DNA from: Marasmius tenuissimus
Lineage: Eukaryota > Basidiomycota > Agaricomycetes > Agaricales > Marasmiaceae
Direction: 5' to 3'
Length of the DNA: 64,000 nucleotides
NCBI GenBank assembly: GCA_029532415.1
Contig: JAQOTA010000058.1
Coordinates: 1 to 64,000 of the forward strand
The position numbers were made by a program, and so were the translations under genes. The notes below the pieces were generated by a model that saw only the letters and a list, made by a program, of their open reading frames with translations, searched no databases and was not told the origin of the DNA. Within the stretch, counting starts at the first letter, position 1. Every line of letters starts with the position of its first letter. Below, piece by piece: positions 58,803 through 64,000 of this stretch.

Positions 58803-60486
58803 ATGCCTTCCTCTCCCCAAGTCTTCTCGACTCCCCTCACAAAGCTCTTCGGGATCAATCATCCCATCATGCTTGCAGGTGTGTATGGATTCTCAATCCA
58901 AACTAGGGTTTGGCACTAATTCGTACACGTACGCTAGGCATGAACGTAGCTGCTGGTCCGAAACTGGCAGCAGTGGTCACCAATTCTGGCATGTCCCGAT
59001 TAGAATTTTTGACTAGGACAGCCAGCGTCTAAACGAACTCACAGGTGGCATTGGAGTCATTGGCGGTGTTCGCCAGAGTCCCAAATTCCTTAAAGGCTCG
59101 ATTGACGAGCTCAAGAGCCATCTGGAAGACAAAAACGCCCCATTCGGTGTCGACCTTCTCCTTCCTCAAGTTGGAGGCAACGCACGGAAGACAAACACTG
59201 ACTACACCGATGGGCAACTTCCTGAACTGCTTGATGTTATAATCAAGGGTGGTGCTAAGCTATTCGTCTGCGCGGTCGGGTATGTTATTCAACACCTCGT
59301 TGTTTCTCCTACTGACCTCAGCTCGTAGTGTGCCCCCGAAGTGGGCTGTCGATAAACTCCATGAACACGGGATCCTTGTCATGAAGTACGTGTTCGCACC
59401 TTCTCTTCATCGCCTCCTTCCTCACGCTGTTTTCTCCGCGGTAGTATGATCGGCCACCCCAAGGTGTGTATTTGCGCCGGCGGGCTATTCTGTACCAATA
59501 CTAACTTCGCATTGCTCAGCACGCGACGAAAGCTTTGGACCAAGGTTGCTATTCATCGGATATCAGCCCATGAAACCAAGGAACTGAAATAACCCCGATA
59601 GGTGTTGACATAATCTGCGCGCAAGGAGGTGAAGGAGGTGGACACACCGGTGATACCCCGTTCTCCATTCTCATTCCTTCGGTCGTCGACCTGGTCAAGG
59701 GAAAGAAGAGCCCTCTCACCGGAGAGCAGGTTCTCGTCGTTGCTGCCGGTGCCGTTGCCGATGGACGTGGTCTCGCAGCTTCCTTATCGTGAGCCTCTTT
59801 CTTATAACAGACGCAGCTAGACAGTGTTTGATACGCCCCATGCAGATATGGTGCAGCAGGTGTCTGGGTCGGAACTCGTTTCGTCGCTAGTGTTGAGGCG
59901 GGCGCTCCCAAAAAGCACAAGGAGATGGTCGTCAGCGCTGGCCATGATGATACCATCCGTACCACCATCTACACAGGACGACCCATGAGCGTCCGAAAGA
60001 CTCCCTACATCGCGGAATGGTGAGTTTTTCTTCATGCCAATCGGTATAGTCGCCTCCTCAACGGTCCTGCGTCCAGGGAAACTACGAGGCTGCAGGAGAA
60101 ACAAGACCTTCTTGCTAAGGGCTTGATCCCCCACAACGTCGAGTTGGAGAACCACCCTGAAAAGTCCGTTGCTGGCCTTAGCTGTAAGTTTTGCTACTTG
60201 TGGTCATCTTTCACCCGCGCTTACTTTTCTCCTCTCAGGGCTCATGGGCAGAGTAGCGGGAAGGATCAACGTGAGTTTTACATTGTCATACGCGATGTAA
60301 TTACGTTTCTGACTACTCCGTCTACAGGACATCAAACCTGCAAAGGAGATGTGAGCTGGTTTGCCTCCAGATGTCTCCTTTTCAATAATACTGATCGTAC
60401 TGTCTAGCGTTGACGAGATGATTGCTGAAGCAGCCCAATCGTTGCAAAGCGCCACCAGCCTCATCACAACTAAGGCCAAGCTTTAA
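58803..60486 (+). CDS. Nitronate monooxygenase (2-nitropropane dioxygenase)
   Basis: An FMN enzyme of TIM-barrel fold that oxidises alkyl nitronates such as propionate 3-nitronate. The N-terminus LTKLFGINHPIMLAGM is typical. GGIGVIGG, then HPKHATKALDQGVDIICAQG and GGEGGGHTGDTPFS, carry the FMN phosphate-binding and catalytic His region. AAGAVADGRGLAASLSYGAA and VWVGTRFVASVEA follow. The end is SLITTKAKL. About nine small introns, several of only 45-55 nt. Length about 350 residues, normal. Nothing is missing. Confidence 0.9.
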
Positions 60487-60693
60487 CCCTCAGTCGACGT
60501 CCGATATCGGGTCGACTCATGTAACTCTCTGACTTATTTCCTCGGATTCATCGGATGACAAAAGAATGTATCCATATCTAAATAATTTCCAACACACACT
60601 AGGCTCGGTTCCAGCCGTTCTCCAAAAGGGGAATGAGCACATGGCAGAGAAAGAGGTAAGGAGAACGGCTGGGCTCCAAGTCGCGCTTTTTGG
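60487..60693. other. Spacer with a foldback palindrome before the DUF6589 element
   Basis: It holds the inverted repeat CCAGCCGTTCTCC (60,611-60,623) and GGAGAACGGCTGG (60,660-60,672), then the left copy of a candidate 8 bp target duplication, CTTTTTGG (60,686-60,693). No coding frame. Confidence 0.6.
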
Positions 60694-60732
60694 CGTGTCA
60701 CAGAAATGTGACAAAAGACTTAGTGATATTTC
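60694..60732 (+). repeat. Left terminal inverted repeat
   Basis: Starts CGTGTCACAGAAATGTGACA and continues to GATATTTC. Pairs with 62,426-62,464 in inverted orientation with three mismatches. Confidence 0.8.
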
Positions 60733-60813
60733 ATGTACGACTACAACATCCTCGACGCAAATATACGTCTTTTGCAGTCACAATGCACGTATCCTTCGCA
60801 AGTCTATCATACT

Positions 60814-62048
60814 TCATTCATCCTCATCTTCTGAGTCAGTCTCCCCGAAATCATTGGCCAATTCATCTTCGTCTCCAGAATTGAGCTCGACATCGCTCTC
60901 CGTCATCATCTCAAACATCAACTCTTCCTCCCCGTTCTCTTCCTCCAGAAACTCGGCACCTAAATTTTCTTCCTCAATACACGACTCGCTAACCAATTCC
61001 TCGGTCTCGACATCATCATTATGGCCTCCCTCCCGCTCAACGCCAGGTAACAAAGACTCAAGACAGGAGGGGTCAGCAGAATCGAAATTAGGAGGTTGAC
61101 ACGAGTTCTGAACTGAGGTGGAAGCGCTCAGTGAAGGGGTTGTGGTATGGTCGTGAACTGGGATGGATGAAGAAGCGGTAGAATCCGAGTCTCGAGTGTC
61201 GTTCTGTTGTTGGGCGGGAGCTGGGGTAGGATCAGTTTTAACTGGCGGCATTCGACGTCGCTTCTGAAGCCGTCGAAAATTCCGGTTATACTCGGTGAGT
61301 GGATTGTCGCTGCCCGTCGTCAATGCCTCTATTCCTGCAGTGACATTGTCTTTGAAGATCTGCGAGTCGTCATCATCAACAGTCCGGCCGTTTTGAGCCT
61401 CGTACACCTGGTGCTCCTGAAGATTTTTCATCAACACGCCAATATCTTTTTGCAGGTTCACAGAGCTATGGCGCGAGCCCTGTCGTGCACCGAGTGTCTC
61501 GTTCATAACGTTGGCCAGATGTCGAAGGATATTTACACACGGGGCAATCATTGCGATCCAGTCCCAGGACATATTACTGCCGTGCGCCTTGAAAAAAACC
61601 TGCGAATTCGAGATCAAGAGGAAGCTTGAGCTTGGTTTCCACGGAAATTACCTTGATCCAATAATTGAGGTGCTCTTGAAGTAAGTCCGCCTCCAGAAAG
61701 CGGTTAGCCTTTCCCGACGTATTGACTAACCAGTTGTTCAGCACGATTTTTCTAGGTCACATTTTAGTCGTAACTCGAGCAGAATAAAATTGTTACTCAC
61801 ACTACTTCCTTGGGCCATACGTGAGTGAGGTTGTGTATCAGATGCAACATCTCGTACGCATACTTCGTGCGGCCACTTCCCCGAAAGCTCAGCGCCCAAA
61901 TCTTGAGTACCAATACGACACGGCCAGAGTCCCCGGCCTTCACTGCCCTTGTCAGCTCGTAAGAATACAAGGCGTCGCGAAGAAACAATACGGCATTCTC
62001 GAATACAACGTCTCCATGGCCCTTTCCTTTGAGCTCTCTCTCGGAACG
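60814..62048 (-). pseudogene. C-terminal fragment of a DUF6589-like Agaricomycete protein
   Basis: Three exons join in frame: HGDVVFENAVLFLRDALYSY to THVWPKEV; IVLNNWLVNTSGKANRFLEA to YWIK; and VFFKAHGSNMSWDWIAMIAP to a stop at 60,814. Introns have GTGTGA and GTAATT donors. Conserved family words include GSGRTKYAYEMLHLIHN and ETLGARQGSRHSSVNLQ. The end is a long acidic tail ending DSEDEDE. From memory this is the C-terminal part of the large protein family Pfam lists as DUF6589, highly expanded in Agaricomycetes. The N-terminal two thirds, including a GDQLT-type motif I associate with that family, is absent before the right repeat. Function unknown; it may be transposase-derived. Confidence 0.65.
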
Positions 62049-62425
62049 CAGCTTGATCCTTCCACCCCTCAAGTGTACAGCACCACTCACCGAACCACAT
62101 ATCCAACACACACGTTCGGCCAATTTACACCTTACCCTTACAACCATCATTCCACAACCACCTACCCCGCTCGCGACGAAGCCACTGGCTCCTTTACACA
62201 TTACGAGGAGCAGAGAAACACTAGTTATGGGCTACCTGGCTGGTAGACGTCGCCCGCGCAGCAATAATGCTATCTATGATGGTCTATATCAATTTTTATC
62301 CCTAATTTTACCTTATGCTACTGAAGGCCAATATAATCATCCTATCTACGCATTTTTGAAGTTCGAGAGGATGGGATGCTGCTGAAGTTCAAGCTTTGCT
62401 GCCAGACTGGGTGAGACGGGAGTGC

Positions 62426-62464
62426 GAAATTTCACTAAGTCCTTTGTCACATTTCCGTGACACG
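62426..62464 (-). repeat. Right terminal inverted repeat
   Basis: Read on the minus strand it starts CGTGTCACGGAAATGTGACA and continues to GAAATTTC, matching the left repeat at 36 of 39 positions. Confidence 0.8.
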
Positions 62465-62579
62465 GTTTTTGGAGCGATGTTGAGCCCAGTCGTTATGTCT
62501 CGTGCTCCTGCCCATCAACCCATCAACGAGACATAACGTACTGGCCACGCGAGTCTACGGTTGAATGAGAGGATTGGTT
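62465..62579. other. Right target-site copy and foldback palindrome
   Basis: GTTTTTGG (62,465-62,472) is the right copy of the candidate target duplication. It is followed by an imperfect inverted repeat, CCAGTCGTTATGTCTCGT (62,486-62,503) with ACGAGACATAACGTACTGG (62,526-62,544), around a 22 nt loop. Confidence 0.65.
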
Positions 62580-62661
62580 GGGATGCCTGCCGCGACGTTG
62601 GGACTATGTGTGGTGGCGTTGAGACTACCTGTCGTGGCGTTGGGACGACCTGTCGTAGTTT
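62580..62661 (+). repeat. Four-copy 20-21 bp tandem repeat
   Basis: Units are GGGATGCCTGCCGCGACGTT, then three variants of GRGACNACCTGTCGTGGCGTT. On the minus strand it lies in a short open frame (62,555-62,827) and would encode a repeating NATTGSL-like heptapeptide. I do not call that frame a gene. Confidence 0.7.
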
Positions 62662-64000
62662 CAATTTCTAACTCCACAAAATAATGTCTGCGGCGGGCAT
62701 TGCTCTTGACACGTAGATAAAGGACGACATCATTGAGTTCTTTGAGTGAAAACGTACTATCACTTTGAATGTACTGGTACTTGTACAATTCTGAAAGGCT
62801 CCTTCGAATTCCGCTCGGAAAGGCCATATAGATTATAACTCGGCCCTGATGTGTTGCACATGCAACAAGGCAGGGTATACGAAGGTATTTTTTGCGACTT
62901 CTAGAGTAGTAAAGTGCATTTTTCGAGAGCGGTACTAGTGCCTATTGATACATGAGTAACTAAACAAACGGCCGGTAACATTATATTGGAGACTGACGCT
63001 GCGTGAAGGGCCATCAAGGTGGCAGTATGCGCCTGGAATCCTCCGGCGCTCAAGGCTGCTCTCCTGGAAAATGCTGATCATGCGAGTGTTCCGACCAGTC
63101 TGACTCGAGGGGACCTGTAGTCCAAGTTCTCGAGAAAGCAAGGGGTCGTTCTCAAACGTGCGCTAAAATGCCCCACTCGATCTGAATGTTCATGTTCATT
63201 TGAGGATAGTGCACGATCATCGGGATTCCTTCGGACATGCTAAGATCCATCACTCCCCAGTGGCATTCAGTCCTCCCTATCATCAATGCTGGATTCGTCC
63301 GAAGCCGACGCGCCCCGAAAGAGAGTTCGCCTAAAAGCTTTACTAAAAGAACTAAGGTAGGCACGAGTATGAGACCTTCAGGATCCGTGTTCCTAAAGAC
63401 CTAACGAGAAGGGGAAAGCGTACTAGCTGAATAGGAGGAAATGTGGTTTCCCGTAAAATCGGAATATGAACGTGAAAGATTGACTGGGGGTCCCGAATCA
63501 CACATCACGACGTACCTGTTCCCTGACCTTTCAGATCTTGCTTGAGAGACCGAGTTTCCGACCGACGACAGCGCCCGTATATCGCTAGTCGTTCCTCCCG
63601 CCACACCGCGTGAACTTGTATAACGTGTACCCTGATTCGGCGCACAGAGTACTAAGCTATCCAGCACGACCAGCCTTTCTCGAGCCTTTTACTGAGCTTT
63701 CCCGTACCCCATAGTCCTCCTGGCAATAGAAAGGCCGGGGGCTGAGGGCCACAAAACGCGAGAGCCAAATGGAGCGTACGTATGCATCGACTTGCTAATA
63801 ACTAGATGGATGAATGGGTCGAGGACTAGCCGCTCTGGGCAGCGAAAGGTAAGATAGTCTGGATACAAGCGCTGACAAGACTGAGGGACTGGGGAGTGAT
63901 TGGGTTGCCGTAGTTAGATCCTAGTACCAGGAGACAGTTTGACGGCGTGGATGATGATTTTGGATTCAATGCATTGGAATTCAGCGTGAAGTCAATGAGA
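62662..64000. other. Right end of the window, no supported gene
   Basis: Short frames on both strands show no family features. The minus-strand frame at 62,555-62,827 (SLKELNDVVLYLRVKSNARR) is the best of them but has no match I know. No terminal repeats or RNA genes were seen. Confidence 0.4.

Larger units (their letters stand above)
60694..62464. mobile_element. TIR element carrying a truncated DUF6589-like gene
   Basis: The two ends are inverted repeats of about 39 bp (60,694-60,732 and 62,426-62,464) that match at 36 of 39 positions and begin CGTGTCAC. The ends are flanked by CTTTTTGG on the left and GTTTTTGG on the right, a 7 of 8 direct repeat that fits an 8 bp target duplication. That length is known for hAT and KDZ/Zisupton transposons. 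Each repeat contains an internal hairpin, TGTCAC with GTGACA. The 1.77 kb interior is mostly the C-terminal part of one gene on the minus strand, so this looks like an internally deleted, non-autonomous copy. Confidence 0.7.

Overview
This window is nuclear DNA of a filamentous basidiomycete, most likely an Agaricomycete. The evidence is gene structure and content: genes cut by many 45-80 nt GT-AG introns, micro-exons down to 5 nt, a Ty3/gypsy-type retroelement, a truncated gene that looks like the Agaricomycete DUF6589 expansion, and a typical fungal set of housekeeping genes. No ribosomal RNA, tRNA or CRISPR array was seen.

Layout. (1) Bases 1 to about 15,600 are a transposable-element block. 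A Ty3/gypsy-type gag, protease and polymerase lie on the minus strand (3,742-11,998) in three different frames, each overlap carrying a canonical -1 slippery heptamer. Plus-strand genes of unknown function flank it (1-790, 1,572-2,946, 14,386-15,080). The whole block is peppered with a 9-11 bp near-palindrome (consensus GCYTCCGARGC). I counted roughly 45-50 copies by eye in 15.5 kb, against about 14 in the other 48 kb, where chance would give about 12. It sits in exons, introns and spacers alike.
(2) 15.8-23.2 kb holds a phosphopentomutase/phosphoglucomutase-family enzyme, a BAHD-like acyltransferase and a secreted alpha-carbonic anhydrase with a one-base frame break.
(3) 23.4-35.1 kb is a dense housekeeping run: tRNA isopentenyltransferase, V-ATPase subunit A, proteasome ATPase Rpt1, a mitochondrial dehydrogenase kinase, oligosaccharyltransferase Wbp1 and the ER SNARE Sec20.
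(4) 35.1-39.1 kb is gene-poor, with one cysteine-rich fragment and one orphan exon-like frame.
(5) 39.1-60.5 kb holds a Zn2Cys6 factor, polynucleotide kinase/phosphatase, L-rhamnose mutarotase, a Rab11-type GTPase, a sugar transporter, an EI24/Rrt8-like membrane protein, a PalI/Rim9-like protein, a Pom1-type DYRK kinase, Ssf1, cytochrome c heme lyase and nitronate monooxygenase.
(6) 60.6-62.6 kb is a second mobile element: a truncated DUF6589-like gene between ~39 bp terminal inverted repeats with an imperfect 8 bp target duplication, sitting inside nested palindromes. The last 1.3 kb is unassigned.

How the genes work together. There is no obvious metabolic cluster; neighbours are mostly unrelated core genes in tight divergent or convergent pairs. 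The coherent functional unit is the retroelement block, where gag, protease and polymerase are linked by translation and the flanking plus-strand genes share its DNA motif. All splice structures are my own reading from frame continuity and family motifs, not from transcripts.
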